A DNA stretch of 64,000 nucleotides, from NCBI RefSeq assembly GCF_035046485.1, contig NC_085137.1, positions 10,494,252 to 10,558,251 on the forward strand, in the 5' to 3' direction. Origin of the DNA: Aedes albopictus. Lineage: Eukaryota; Arthropoda; Insecta; Diptera; Culicidae. This document shows, one piece after another, positions 28,044 to 40,209 of the stretch (positions are counted from its first letter, which is position 1; each line of letters begins with the position of its first letter). The notes beneath the pieces are model-generated. The model was not told where the DNA came from, did no database searches, and worked only from the letters and a program-made list of their open reading frames with translations. A program made the position numbers and the translations under genes.

Positions 28044-29002
28044 GAAATTTGCAAAATAATTTTCATGTGAACTTTCAAGTGCTTTTATTGAATTCCTTTG
28101 GACAGCCATATCGTCTATTTCGGCGCTATCCATCGTCTGTAGCAAACCCAAGAATTTGTGTCGGTGGAAAGGGCGTACGGAAATAGCTACTTTGGATAAG
28201 AGTAACAGGGAAGGATCGCCATTTCCTTCAAGTTCGGTAAGCTCGTTTCATGCTTTTTCAATGTTATAACCGTACAGTTAAAAGCCGGAGTTTCGAGCCG
28301 AAAATCGTTCGGTTTTTTCGTTGTGCGTCGGACGTTCGTGGTGGATGTGGTGCGCTGGATAGAGGACCAGATCTGCTGTACAGCGCACTACGCGCGGCGT
28401 TGGGTTTTACGTACGGATTTGCAGAAGAATCGGTTTTCGCGTGTGGACTTCAGGTTTCAACCGCGACGACAATTTATTGTAAATTTTAGTTTCTCCAACT
28501 GTAGAGCTCTACTGTGTGGATTGATTGGCCTATAAATTTAGTTATAGTGAATCTTGATTATTGTAACGTAAAGAAGTACCTATTCCCTGAATGCGACGCG
28601 TGTGTGGGGGCGGTTTCGAGGGAAATTTTTCGCAAAACATATAGCAAAACAAGAATCGGTATGGTGGTTGTAGCAATTTGTTTACCAAGACAAAAATTCC
28701 CAACACATCTTCCCTTCCCATCCCCGAACTCCTAGTGATCTCTCGTAGTAACGCAGAGAATTCCTCGGTTATTGGCCTAAGCGAGATTCACGTCATCACT
28801 TCCTACCCTATCCTCAATTGACCTGCATCCGGACGCGGCCGGCGCTGGTATTGCTTATAGAAAAGTATTGGGATGTAAGCATTTACACAATGAGGATAAG
28901 GCTAGTCCCAAGCATCATCTGTTGGTTCTTTGTGTAAATGCAGATGTCCTTGCAATAACAGAGGAGCAACCGCGGGCGGTCAATCATGCTCATGCTCATG
29001 CT
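28044..29002 (+). mobile_element. Tailed retroelement (LINE/SINE-like), copy 1, with 22-bp TSD
   Basis: A 22-bp block starting CAATGATTTCACCAGG at 28022-28043 is repeated exactly at 29003-29024, immediately after the tail TCATGCTCATGCTCATGCTC. The 959-bp insert has a GC-richer 5' part (28290-28480) and a 3' part sharing short blocks (GACGCGGCCGGCGC; TTGGTTCTTTGTG) with copies 2 and 3. No RT domain is present. It is an internally deleted LINE or a SINE mobilised by one. Confidence 0.75.
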
Positions 29003-29583
29003 CAATGATTTCACCAGGTAATCCTTCTGGGATTTTTCCAGGATTCTTTCGGAAATTCCTTCCGGGATTCCTCCGGGAATTTCTTGTGAGTGACTTCAGG
29101 AGTTACTTTTCAGGAACTTTTTCCGGGATTCCCCTTAGAGCTTCTTCTAGGAATTATTTCAGAAACTGATTCCGGGATTTCTTCGAGAACTTATTCCGGG
29201 AATCATCTAGGGACTGTTTTTTGGTTTTTACCAAGAGCTCCGTGAGGAATTCCTGCGACAGTGGAATATTTTACTGTCATAGACAACAAATGAGGGAATT
29301 TCTATGGTGGGTCGCGAAAAGTAAGTCCGCTGGCAAAAGGGGGTCGCGCACCTGAAAGTTTGGGAACTTAAACTCTAAGGGCTTTTTGTTGATGTTACTA
29401 ATCGTTTAGACTAAATGCAATTTTGACATCAGTATAAAAAACTATAAATTTTATCCGACGTTTCGACAACAGATACGGTGCCTTCTTTAGGGAAAACACG
29501 TGGTTTTTCTTTGTCTTAAGAGATGCTTATTCTTTTACGATCAGTGTTAGGTTTTGGTCAGTTCATATCATATGAGTGGTTGA

Positions 29584-29811
29584 CTATATAACAACGTTTG
29601 TCTTACTAACATTCGTTCCCATCCTCGATGACCGTAAGGATGTGGCCGGTGCCTTTATTGACCTTGGTAAAGTTGAGAGTTCTCGAACTGTGTACATTGA
29701 GAATGGTAAGCCTGTCCCAAGCCCTATTCATTGGTTCATTGTGCAATTTCGATTGCTCCGATCAATCACGGAATAGAAACCACAAATTGTACGGTCATCT
29801 ATGCTCATGCT
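29584..29811 (+). mobile_element. Tailed retroelement, copy 2 (5'-truncated), with about 25-bp TSD
   Basis: The blocks 29559-29583 and 29812-29836 (both starting CAGTTCATAT) are the same except for two positions. They flank a 228-bp insert containing GATGACCGTAAGGATGTGGC and ending ATGCTCATGCTC. It shares about 200 bp with copy 3. It is a 5'-truncated copy, as expected for target-primed reverse transcription. Confidence 0.8.
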
Positions 29812-30536
29812 CAGTTCATATAATATGAGTGGTCGATATTTTAAAATATAAATTTATAATTTAGCCACTTCTAATTTTGCTTTTGCTCACTCTGCTTTCG
29901 GGATCGAATGTAAGAGCTTAACAGATATCTCTGTGATTAAAGAACACAATTTGTGGTATGCCGTTTATGCTACGGAATATTAACCCTTATGTGGCCGACA
30001 GGGTACCCGGGTACCCAGAGCCCATTTAAAAAGCACGGTGTAGAAAAAAGCAAAAAAATTGTCGGACACATAACGGTTAAGCGTCGTCATTAGCGCAACA
30101 AATTGTGTTTTGAGTCAAAACTTTTCGTCTAATAAATAAAGAATGGTCAAAGAATATTTTGTTTAGGATTTTAAATTTTTGGCCGCTTGCTTACAGATAA
30201 AATGCTGTTTAAAATGGCATTTTCTGCTTACATTGGCATTGCAGAGTGCTACCAAATTACACCAGCAGCGAATAGTGTAGAGAACCACTTGTATAGCATC
30301 TAAAATTCAAAATCAATGGTTTGTATAAGCAACTTTTTGCGTTTAGTTCATGTTCTAGAGGGCATTCTGAGCTGAAAAACTTCGTTTTTATTACCACACA
30401 AAAACGATCCATTAGCCCTATTTTGTTTTGGAAGAACGATTTATTGATGGAGGAGCGTTCAATTGATAACTGTGAAAGTGCTTTTAAAACTGAGAAGCAG
30501 GCTATTCCAGTTGGGATGTAACGCCAAGAAGATGTT

Positions 30537-30773
30537 CTTCTTCTTCTTTATGATTCTATGTCCCCACTGGGACTTAGCCTGCCTCGCTTCAACTTAGTGT
30601 TCTTAGAGCATTTCCACAGTTATTAGTTGAAGGGCCTTCTTTACATGCCATTGCATGAATTTGTATATTGTGAGGCAAGTACAATGATAAAAATTTTCCC
30701 GGAACGGGAATTGAACCCGCCGTGTCCGGATTGCCGATCCATAGCCTTAACCACTAGGCTAACTGGAGACCCC
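30537..30773 (-). mobile_element. tRNA-derived SINE, family 1 (copy B)
   Basis: The SINE is bounded by a perfect 11-bp duplication AAGAAGATGTT (30526-30536 and 30774-30784). The head GGGGTCTCCAGTTAGCCTAG starts at 30773 on the minus strand. The A box, the B-box-like GGTTCAATTCC and the family body are present. The tail is (GAA)n. Confidence 0.92.
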
Positions 30774-31129
30774 AAGAAGATGTTAGGATAACTAAAAATA
30801 TTACTATTCACTGGCAGACCTATGTGAAAACGGTCTTTGTTAAGAGAATACAAAAAAAAATATTTTCATGTACGTGAGATATTCGAACACGCCTTCAATT
30901 TAACTATACTAACTGTACTAAACAGTGTCATAAGAGTCTGTGTAACACATATTCATAGCATAGAAGTTTCTACTATGCGTCTACTAATTATCCGAACTCT
31001 TTTTTGATGATTGAAATATAAATAATTTTGATGTACGTACTATCGAGGCAAAAGTGTACGTACTATCGAGGGTACGTATTATCGAGGGTACGTACTACCG
31101 AGGGTACGTACTATCGAGGTACGCCTGTA

Positions 31130-32956
31130 ATACATTAATATACCGCAAATATACTAATATACTTCTAATTCACTCATTATGCCAATACGTGTCTTGCCCC
31201 TTGACGGTAACTCACCCCATGTGAGCCGTATTTCTGTTTGATATCTGCATTCGACTTGCTTGCTGCCGTATTTAAGCAGGTTGACTGCTAAACTACTCTA
31301 TATTAGCAATTGAAATGCTACTTTAAATCTGACAGCAGTTGCGCAGCATTTCAAATGCACGGTATGTTTTGGTTAACAAGCATCATAACTGCTACTTTGT
31401 TGTCATAAAACTGCTAAATGAGATGAGTGATGATAAAATCATAACACATTCCCTCATTCTAATTTACGTGCGACGGCTGTAGAAAGCCATTATCATTCGC
31501 ATATCCTGCTATTTATAGGTAGCAACGAAAAAATCTATTGGAAAATATGCTTATCGTATTCGAATTTGATTACCTAATATTTACAAGTATATTACTCTAA
31601 ACAAAATTCTAATTTTTCGTCGATCATTCTTCGTAACACTAGTCATATCTACATAAATGCCACTCTATTGGTAAAGTGTCTTTAATAAACTAATAATAAT
31701 AATAACTAGTCATATCATTGAAGAGAAATTCATATCGATCCATTCGCTTCTTTATCTTCCCTCGAGTTCATTTCAGCATCTGTTATCAATACACACTCAA
31801 CGTAAACTACGTAACGGCGATTCGATTTTAGTCATTCATTATTCGCCACGTATTCAGGATGGTCTGAACAAAGTCTACACTCCATACAAGTGTTAAATTT
31901 TTTGGAAGGACAAAAGTCCACGCGGGGGGAAGAAGGGTGGGGGTTTAAGATGTCCAAGGTTTGGTCCACGTGGTTCATGAACAGTCCCTAATGGACGAGA
32001 ATACGTTGTTGCGGGAGTTGGACGGAATTAAACACTGAACGAAATTAAACACCGTGCCCCATTCGCTAAAGCGAACAAATAAGCCGCACCCTAGTTGAAA
32101 AGACGCGGTACAAACTGATAGTTTTAGGCGTAAGCTATTGCAACCGTAGTAGTCCGCCCCGTTCCCTATCGTCGAAAGATGCATGGACCGGCATGAAGCC
32201 GGACTTAAGACTTTGGCTCGAGTGTGCTGGCGTTGGCACCGAAAGCGCATGTATAAGTAAACAATTTCATTTTGTTTGCTCAAACAAGCGTTACGCCAAA
32301 AATTGAGAATTTTCGACCCCCTCCCCCTTTCCTATACTAAATGTATTGCTTGTTACACTTTTGCAAAACCCCCTCCCCCCAATAATCGTGACTTACTTCA
32401 TGGATCACCCCTATAATACTCATAGATTTGTGCTTTTCTAATTTATAGACTGTTTGGCTTTATTTAATCGCTGTAATGATTGGAGTTTCAAATAACAATA
32501 TTCCGATCTATGATTCATCCTTTTTCAATCCATAGGCTGTTCTTTCAAGGAATATTGTTTTCCATATTCAACCTTAGTGAATAACTTTACTTTTCATCAT
32601 TTATGGGCATCTATTTAGAATTGCAATGCGGAAATAAATTAGTGCACATAAGCTATTGCAAGTTTTACTAGACACTTTCCTATCTTCCATTAATGATTGT
32701 TTTGAAGTTCTTGAATAATTTTGGTATCACTGTTTCTATTTTTGAAACTTCGTTTTTCTGTCGAATTTTGATCACTTTTTCATATCTTCCAATTTGTCTT
32801 TAGTCTATTTAACCTTTTTGCCCGTTTTGACCTTTTGTCCCATTCGACCATTTGTCCTTCTACCTAATATCTTTCGACCTTTTGTCATAGATTCGCCTTG
32901 CTGAACAATGTACGCCATCGTGGTGCGAAAAAACCCAACATCTTAGGAGTGGGCAT
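31130..32956. other. Gene-free DNA with one unassigned GC-richer block
   Basis: Most is AT-rich. Positions 31910-32400 differ: they include G/C homopolymer runs (GCGGGGGGAAG; CCCCCTCCCCC) with an inner block 32000-32270 that looks like a transposon interior but has no protein or terminal motif I can name. A repeating phrase TTCGACCTTTTGTC lies near 32820-32890. Confidence 0.35.
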
Positions 32957-34010
32957 TTTGTTTTATTACCGTACAAATTGGGCCGGAAGGGTTCAGATTT
33001 TCATGAAATTTTTTCCATTGTTTTATTGTTTTCCCCAGACACTACTTACTTTGAAAAATCATAACTCAAGAACGAAGCATCGTAGAAACAAAGTTTTTGT
33101 TTTTAAATGAAAGAAAATTTTTTCAGAAATCCAAAAAAAAATGAACTGGAAAAGTTTTCCACAAATTTTTCCACAGTTGAGAAAATTTGTAAAGAAAAGC
33201 CGAAAAAACTATGCCTGAACTCGTGGAAAATTTTCGAAAAAATATTTTTGAGAAGGTTATTTCATAAGCTTTAATAGCCGAAATTTTTGGAATGCATTTT
33301 TTTCGTTTTTGAATTATGGCCAATTTTGTTGAAAAATGTCCAAATGTGCCAAGTCAAAGTTGGCTATCGGATAATTTTACCTTTTTCAAGATTATTTATA
33401 ACTTCGTGAAAAATAGTCCGATCTTTCCCAAATTTGGACCACTGATACACAACTAGTTAATGAATTTACAGTAAAAATTTGAGAATATTTGATGCATTTT
33501 TCGAAAAGTTACAGCTAGTTGAACATTTTTTGAGAAGTGAAAATTTTGCCTGTCCCGATCATTTTGTATATCCCCTGTAAGCCTTTTCTTTGAAAAATCA
33601 TAACTCAAGAACGAAGCATCGTAGAAACAAAGTTTTTAAATAAAAATGAAAGCAAATTTTCTCAAAAATCCAAGAAAAATGTGAAGTGGAAAAAGTTTTC
33701 CATAAAATTTTCCACCGTTGAGAAAATTGATAAAGAAAAGCCGGAAAAACTATGTTCGAACTCGTGGAAATTTTTTAGGAATGTAATTGTATAAGCTTTG
33801 ATCGCTGAAACTTTTGGAACGTACTTTTTACTAGTTACTGAGTTATGATCAATTAGGTGAAAACGACCATGTAAGCCTAGATTATATGGTAATTTTTCAC
33901 AAAATTTGCCATAACTCAGGAACGAAAATTAAGTGCATTCCAAAAATTATGGAAAAAGTTTCATGAAAATCTGAGACCCTTCGGCCCAAACCCATTCTGT
34001 AATAAAAATT
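32957..34010. mobile_element. Foldback element with internal tandem duplication
   Basis: A roughly 57-bp left terminal block (TTTTATTACCGTACAAATTG onward) is matched imperfectly in inverted orientation at the right end (33954-34010). Both include the GGGCCGAAGGG / GGGCCGGAAGGG core and CAGATTTTCATGAAA. Inside, about 250 bp starting TTTGAAAAATCATAACTCAA at 33050 is repeated at about 33589. Confidence 0.65.
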
Positions 34011-34932
34011 AAGCCCCGAGTGTTAAATCTGGCGTTCGATTTAAATAGGTCGTATGTTTGCTGTGATTCCTATGTCCATACGACTTATTCAAATCAAACG
34101 CCAGAAATATGTCCCTTTCATTTGTTATCTCTCATACATCATCATGAACACCCCTACGTCTTCCACCCCACGATTAATCCGTCGATCGCCGTTGATCATC
34201 CATCCGACACGATCTATGATCAGTCGAGGTCGGGGCTTCTGTGTTCCCCACAATTCATTGTATCGCCCCTGCCTGACTGATGGGCTGTGCTGTCGAAGCT
34301 AAAAAGAAAAGCAAACAATTTCTTTCAGGCAGCACCTCATCTCAGCTCAGCAGCAGCGGCGGCGGCGCTTCCGATTTGCTAAACCACCACGATCTGCGCG
34401 CTGCACCTGATGAAACGATCGCACACGGACCGTCGTCGTGTGGAGGCTGGGTGAAACAGTTTTCGGAAAACCTCTGCTCATTTCCATTTCGAACTCGGCG
34501 CGCAACAGTTCAAAACATCAGCGCTCGTCCGTCCCGCACTACTCGTCGTGTTTTTCGGCGATTCCAATCTCTGGCGTGAACGCGTGCGCCGTCCACCTTT
34601 CGCGGCGATTTCGGTAACGGATTATCGCTTGGAAAAGAAAACGCATTTAGCGCCTCTTTCTTCCGGACTGTCGGTCGGTTGGTCGATTGGTCGGTCAGTG
34701 AGTGGAGTGAATAGCCACATGATATACGCACAATATTGGCACAACGTGACTAGTTGATTTTCGTGTTCTGATTCCCCCGTCGAAAATGGGACCATCGTCA
34801 TGGAGCAAGGTGCACGTTTGAGTGGAAAGTGAAGCATCTAGCGAGCAAACGCTAGGTTTGAAAGCCGTCATAGTGTGAATTGGTGCTGCCGGAAGAAAGC
34901 GAAAACGAGAACAAACAAATCAGAACCGCGGT
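34011..34932 (+). promoter_or_regulatory. 5' region and probable 5' UTR of the chitin-binding gene
   Basis: GC content rises from about 34290 onward. The sequence has CAGCAGCGGCGGCGGCG (34349-34365) and many CpGs, and no repeats. An arthropod initiator-like TCAGT lies at 34695-34699, with ATACG at the +28 to +32 position relative to its A (4 of 5 to the DPE consensus). That would give a 5' UTR of about 236 bp up to the ATG at 34933. The exact start of transcription is inference. Confidence 0.35.
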
Positions 34933-35194
34933 ATGATGAACAGTGTTAGTCTCGGATATTCCAAGAAACAACTGAAGATGAACCTGTTGGCGCTGGTATT
35001 CCTGTTATTCTGCTGCTGCTCGGTGACGACGGTTCTAAGCGAACCATGTCCGGACCAGACACGCCCCCATGCATCGCGCTGTGATCAGTACTTCCGATGC
35101 GTGCTGCTGCCCTCGAAGACGCACGTCTGGGTGCCAACGCAGTGCAAAAAAGGCCTAATTTATGAACCACAGCTTAAGACCTGTGTTTTGCCTG
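34933..35194 (+). CDS. Secreted chitin-binding (CBM14/peritrophin-A) protein, first coding exon
   Basis: Chitin-binding proteins of this kind bind chitin in cuticle or peritrophic matrix outside the cell. The exon encodes residues 1-87 and the first base of codon 88. ATG34933 has a G at -3. A second ATG at 34978 (A at -3) starts directly before the hydrophobic segment NLLALVFLLFCCCSVTTVLS (residues 17-36), a signal peptide probably cleaved before EPC. Either start could be used. Residues 39-84 contain C39, C50, C56, C71 and C84 with CDQYFRC and aromatic residues as in CBM14. The sixth cysteine is missing here. The frame runs on to a stop at 35259, but CTG|GTGAGT at 35192-35200 is a strong donor. 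Joining to the acceptor at 61694 gives GDNWEC, completing the domain at C93. This completion is the main reason to reject the unspliced reading. I do not assign a gene symbol. Confidence 0.85.
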
Positions 35195-35728
35195 GTGAGT
35201 TGAGCTCTGGAGCTGTGGTGGTGGCTTTTCTGCTTGGGCTTTGCTGGATTCTCAATTAGACAAAATTCCTTCTCTAATACTAACATTCCTCATTTCTTGG
35301 ACGTAGTCTTGAGTACTGTATTACCACTATGATTATGATAGTAATTTTGTTTGCAATATGTAGATATTTTATTCTATTTCGTAGTTTATGTATATATTTT
35401 TAAAAATTTAGTTCATAAAATTACTCTTGTCTGATGTGACTGTCTATTTCTCCCCTCATATTTCTGCCAAACAAATAGTTGTACATTTTCGGCTGAAACG
35501 ATACTGTAAAATAGTACTGTTACAAATTTTTAATTTATGTTTTATGTTGATTTTTTATTATGTGTACCTAATTGTAGATTTAACTATTTCAAGACAAATA
35601 ATAACAATGTAAAGTTTCCCAATATTTAACATGTACAACTGGTCGGCGTTAAGTCAGACCAGACCATCTGTTTCTGAATGATTTTGAGGAAATGTTCTGC
35701 AAGCACTTGTAAAATCAAATCAACCGCA

Positions 35729-36153
35729 CAGTTACTGTGGTCATAGAAATAGCAGTGAAAGCCAATTTTCATACAAAATAGTCAATTTTGACATTCTCTA
35801 TCTCTGTTCTCGTTTGACCGATGGAGCCAAAAATTTTACAGCAAACTGCAAATATGATCATTTTGTTATAGCAAAAGTTAGATTTAATCGGAGAATTTGT
35901 AAAAAAGTTAAATACTATGGGAAAATATGAAAATAATAGTAATATTTGTTTTACATTTTTTTTGTCAGATAATTATATTTATTATTTTTTTTTCCTTATA
36001 TTCTTATTTGAAACACCCATGGATGTTGTCCAAATAGCGTTTAGTTTTTTTCTTATTCATGGTAGGGCAGAAATTCAATTTGATCACACTGCTATTATTA
36101 TGCATATTTTGTATGAAAGTTGACTTTCACTGCTATTTTTATGAACACAGCTG
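35729..36153. mobile_element. MITE (425 bp)
   Basis: The left CAGTTACTGTGGTCATAGAA and inverted right CAGCTGTGTTCATAAAAATA are related. Both continue into a nearly identical ATAGCAGTGAAAG block and TTTCATACAAAATA, giving a TIR of about 50 bp. The right flank is TA and the left flank is CA, so the TA duplication is imperfect. It is of Tc1/mariner type by end structure. Confidence 0.7.
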
Positions 36154-36164
36154 TATGAACCACG

Positions 36165-36282
36165 TGGCATCCGATTAGCCTTTGGATCACCAATCTGGAG
36201 ACGACGGGTTCGATTCCTGTTCCGGTCTGGAGCATTTCACGACTTCTCTGGGCATAGTGTATCATTGTACGTGCCTCACAAT
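36165..36282 (+). mobile_element. tRNA-derived SINE, family 1 (copy D), 5' half
   Basis: GATTAGCCTTTGGATCACCA and the B box GGTTCGATTCC at 36207-36217 lead into GGGCATAGTGTATCATTGTA and GCCTCACAAT, where the sequence stops abruptly at a hAT terminus. The SINE body resumes at 42579. The first part of the tRNA head is diverged or truncated. Confidence 0.8.
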
Positions 36283-38530
36283 CAGGGCCGGATTTACAAA
36301 TGTGCGGACCCTTTAAACAGAGAATGTATTTTTACCAATATGACATCGAAATAATTTAAAAAAAAAATATTTTACGAATAGGGTATTGGTTCCCATTTTC
36401 ATCCTACAAAAAACAAAGGATTGAAGCGCTGTTTGTTTTGTTTCTTATTTTTGCATTTTTTGTTAGAAGTGAGCACCCATGAAAACAAAAAGAACGGAAT
36501 CAATAGGTGCCGTAATCGCTTGTTTTCGAATAGGATGAATGAATATACAGTATGAGCCATTAAAAATGCGACAGTTTTCAAAGTCATCGTTCCCCTACTT
36601 CGAACTGATTAACCTTGCATGTATCTATTGGATAGTGATATCGGATATGGATATCGAAATCGTCCACGCGCCAGAGGCCGTTTTTTAAGGATATAATTTT
36701 CTTTCAATTGCTTTCAATCACATTCAATCAAATTTTATTTTCAAAATAGTACTTTTACGGCTGAATAAGGTCTTCAGGAGTTCGTTGGTTCGTCGGACAA
36801 GAACGAAAAAAATATTAACTTATAAATAAAGAGACATTTTCTGAAAATTAAATTAAATCACAAATGATAATTTTTAGAAAATATTATGTTTTAAACATGA
36901 AATTGTTTTTAAGTACTTAATATTTATACCTATCATAAAGGTAGGTTTGTATGCCTTCATCGACAAAAAATTGTTTTGAAAAATGTTCAAACAGTGTTAA
37001 GCTTTTTTTATTAATTTATCTTAAATACGGTTTTCAATATGTAGCACCTTTTTTAGTTTTGTTTCCTAAACATTTGAAATTATTTTCAAACTGTTTTTCA
37101 AACATGGGCGTATTAAAGAGTACATATTTCTTCATGGTTTCCATGTGTTTAAAAGTTTTTATCTTAGTTCATTTTGCTCTGAAAATTAGAGGAAAACTTG
37201 ATTTGATTTAGAAATTGTTAACAATTATAAGGTATCCCATATACGTAACCAATGAATATTTTGACAAAAAAAAATTGAGATTCTTCAATGACCTCCTTAT
37301 TGTATCCTAATCCAAAAAAGTTTAATTCATTAGGATTTTTTAATTAAAAATCATCAAATACCGCAAAAAAATGGAATGTCGCATTTTTTTTATGGGTCAT
37401 ACTGTGGAGCGTGAGATTATTGATGGCACACATACCCTATTATAATAAAGGTATTAATGGCGTTGTAAAAGAATTTGAATCTACAAAAATAAGCACAGCT
37501 CGGGAAAATGGTGATATCCACTAAATTTATTCATAACGGATTTGAAACTCTGGCGTTAAAACAATGATAAATGAAGTTTATAGTGGATCCCAGCGGCAAT
37601 CTCTGGAGAAGTTGCTGGTCACTATATAAAATGAACACTTCACAAAACCTTTTTCTAGCGCGACTGCTAGGGGAGGTTCACAAAGCTCTAAAATCAAAAA
37701 GGAAATTCTAATACTGAAGAAATTAAAGAGAGAATCCTTGATAAGTTAGCTTCCAAAGGAAATTCTGACTCAAGATCCAATTGAATTTCCTGTTGAATTT
37801 CTTGAAAATCTTCAGCGGAAAACTTGGATAAATTTTTAATCAATTTTCCACAAATTTCTTTTGAAATTTCCTCAAAGAATATATGGATTTGATAATAAAA
37901 AAAATCGGATTGAAACTCTTTGTGGTACTATCCAGTTGTAATAATAATGGTCCTCCAGACTAACATGGCCTACTCAGTGATGTACCAAGCTACTTTTTTT
38001 TGTTTAACAGATAATGTGCTCTTACGGTACATTATATATGGAAAAATATTTGTCATTGCAAACCATGCCGCAAACAATCTTAGGTTGTCATAATGCGCTT
38101 TATTTTGAGAAAATGTTCAGCATGTTTGTCCAAATATTTGTCATGTGTAGTAAGTGTTTTACATTATTCGTATGTTATGCCTCAATATTGTATTTGCTGC
38201 GAAAACAAGCAGAAATGATAAGACGCCATCAAGATTTTATATGCCGTTCATAGTGTAGTGGGTCTGGGTATGACACTATAGATGACGCTCTTGTCTGTTA
38301 TTTCCTCCACAAAACCGAGTTTGAACTAAGCTCGTAATTATTGATTTCTACTACACTTTTTGATTTTTGTTTCGTTTTTTGTATATATACTATACTGCTG
38401 CAATTTCTTGGGTTTGTGCTCACGTAAGAACTTTAACTACACCCACGGGACACGATACGAGAACGGACACAACACGTATTGTTCTTACAAACGAATTAAA
38501 GGGTTTTTAATTTACCTTTTAAGCCGACCG

Positions 38531-38559
38531 GTTTCGGGCTCGATGCAGCCCATCGACGG
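38531..38559 (-). ncRNA. Hammerhead-ribozyme-like motif near the Penelope 3' end (minus copy)
   Basis: This is the mirror of 41198-41226: a CCGTCGA block, then stem GGGCT-GCATCG-AGCCC and GAAAC. Hammerhead ribozymes are known in Penelope-like terminal repeats. Compared with the CUGANGA core it has two changes (U4 to C, A6 to U), so activity is doubtful. Confidence 0.35.
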
Positions 38560-38638
38560 GACGATGTCCGACTAATTACGTAGAGTCGCTGACACATATT
38601 CGTACTTTACACAGTACACGTCGAGATGAGATAAAATG

Positions 38639-40205
38639 TTACTGTATTTTCAGCTTCGTCAAATGGAAGAGTGGTGACAATATTGGCGCATCATCTTCAT
38701 TCATCAGCGGAGAGTCGGCAGTAGCGATGAACATTGATTCCCAAGCATTCAAATGTGATGTTTTTCTTACATTTTTTAATAGTTTGGCTTGCTCCCAATC
38801 CACTGTGTGTTCTTCAGTCAAAGCATGTACAGCTACACTCGATTCGTTCGGTCTACCATTCTCCACCGCATTTTTATGTTCACGCAGGCGAACTTTCAAT
38901 TTGCGGCAAGTTTGTCCGATGTACACGGCTGCGCAATCTTTACAGGGAATTTGGTAGATTCCTGATTTTTCCTCAGCCGGAATCTTATCCTTAAGATTGC
39001 ACAACAAATCCTTTAGCGTATTTTGGCTTTTGTACACAACGTGAAGTCCATGATGCTTCAGAGTGTTCTGAACCGAATTGGACAATTTGGGGTAGAAAGG
39101 CAGACTGACCCTCCGGACTTCTTCTTTCTCGGGTTGTAATGTTGTTGCATTCCTTCTATGCTTCTTCCGTTCGTGTTTCCGGAGAATTTTGTCCACAAAT
39201 TCTTTATCGTATCTGTTTAGCTCTGCCGCCCTGTGGATTCTACTTCTTTCTTCCAGGAAGTCCTCTTTTTCCATTGGTATGCTGAGAAGACGATGGGCCA
39301 TGGAGTGAAATGCGGCTTGTTTTTGCGCTCCAAAGTGATAGGAATCCGAAGTTATATAGCGATCGGTGGACGTGGGTTTACGGTAGATAGCAAACTTTAA
39401 TCTGTTATCCTCTTTCCTAGTAATCATTAGGTCCAGGAATGGCAGTTTTCCGTCTGTTTCTCTCTCCACAGTAAACTTTATAGTTGCGTGCCGTGAATTA
39501 AGCAAATCAAGGGTTTGTTGCAAGTAGCGTTCTTTTACTGCCGCAAAAACGTCATCCACATACCTTCTCCAAACTCGAGGGAAATATTTCTCTTTCTTAA
39601 GTTCTACCTCAAAGTCGCTCATAAAAATATCAGCCAGAAACGGAGACCGAACGTTTGCTTATAGAATTTTCCTCTGAATGAGAAAAAGTTCTGGTTCATG
39701 CACGTTTTGGCCACCAAGAGATAAGCTTCAATTTGGTTCGGTGGAATTCGACATCGTTCCAAATGTCTTTGGAAGCTTAACAAGGCATCAGCAACTGGAA
39801 CATTCGGGAAAAGGGCCGTCACATCAAAAGACACTAGAACTTCACCACGCCTCGCTTCGAAGTCCTTTAGTTGCTCTACCAGTTCAATGGAGTTTCTAAC
39901 GCTTGCTCCATGAACTATCGGATACCTTTTTAACTCCTCTACCAACCACGCGGCCATTTTCTCAGTAGGTGTGGAGATATTAGACGAAATCGGACGCATC
40001 GCTACAGGGTTTTTATGAATTTTGGGGAGACAGTACAACGATGCAACTTTCGGGATTGGAACTAGAAATTTTCGTTCGAGTTTATCTTCACCCATTAGAT
40101 GCGCAACCTTTTGACGAACCCCATTAGCCTCTTCGATCATCATATTGAGAGGATCCTTGGGTTTCCCGTTTTTACGAGGAGTAGTTTGTAAATACAGTGT
40201 GTAAG
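38639..40205 (-). pseudogene. Penelope-like reverse transcriptase with GIY-YIG endonuclease, frameshifted
   Basis: The upstream part reads YTLYLQTTPRKNG, PKIHKNPVAMRPI and SFDVTALFPNVPV (RT motif with the first catalytic Asp), down to GKFYKQTFG. The frame breaks there, at about 39640, with the expected residues between QT.G and SPFLADIFMSDF missing: a small deletion. Downstream, numbering from MSDF, it has YVDD (21-24, RT active site) and the PFLDLMI block. A GIY-YIG nuclease follows, with GIY 221-223, paired Cys C227/C230, YIG 234-236, R245/R247 and the catalytic Glu in NAWESMF (E295). RT plus GIY-YIG is diagnostic for Penelope elements. Truncation at the 5' end and the frameshift make it inactive. 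Confidence 0.88.
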
Positions 40206-40209
40206 TAGT

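Larger units (their letters stand above)
26458..31127. mobile_element. Pogo-like (Tc1/mariner superfamily) TIR element, 4.67 kb, non-coding
   Basis: The left end CAGGCATACCTCGATAGTGC and inverted right end CAGGCGTACCTCGATAGTAC match at 18 of 20 positions. Each lies directly next to TA (26456-26457 and 31128-31129). CAGG-TACCTCGATA termini resemble pogo/Tigger elements. Both ends carry subterminal copies of a GTACGTACTATCGA unit: two at the left, and five within 31030-31120 at the right. No transposase ORF remains. The interior is filled with degenerate repeats, a SINE (30537-30773) and two members of a tailed retroelement family (28044-29002, 29584-29811). Confidence 0.75.
38399..40208 (-). 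mobile_element. Penelope-like element, minus-strand copy (5'-truncated)
   Basis: Direct repeats TATACTATACTGC at 38386-38398 and 41316-41328 bracket the whole head-to-head pair and act as a 13-bp TSD. This copy runs from its truncated 5' end at 40208 to a 3' end near 38441. A further 42 bp (38399-38440) is not present on the other copy. Penelope elements are known for odd terminal extensions and inverted or tandem arrangements; the fit here is good. Confidence 0.85.

Noticed and set aside
29285..29370. hAT right-end-like text (GTTTGGGAAC)
   Set aside because: The terminal CAGTG and a partner end are missing; it can only be an old relic.
35195..35259. Read-through of exon 1 to a stop at 35259 giving a 109-aa membrane-anchored protein
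   Set aside because: It would leave the CBM14 domain one cysteine short, and a strong splice donor lies at 35195 with a matching acceptor.
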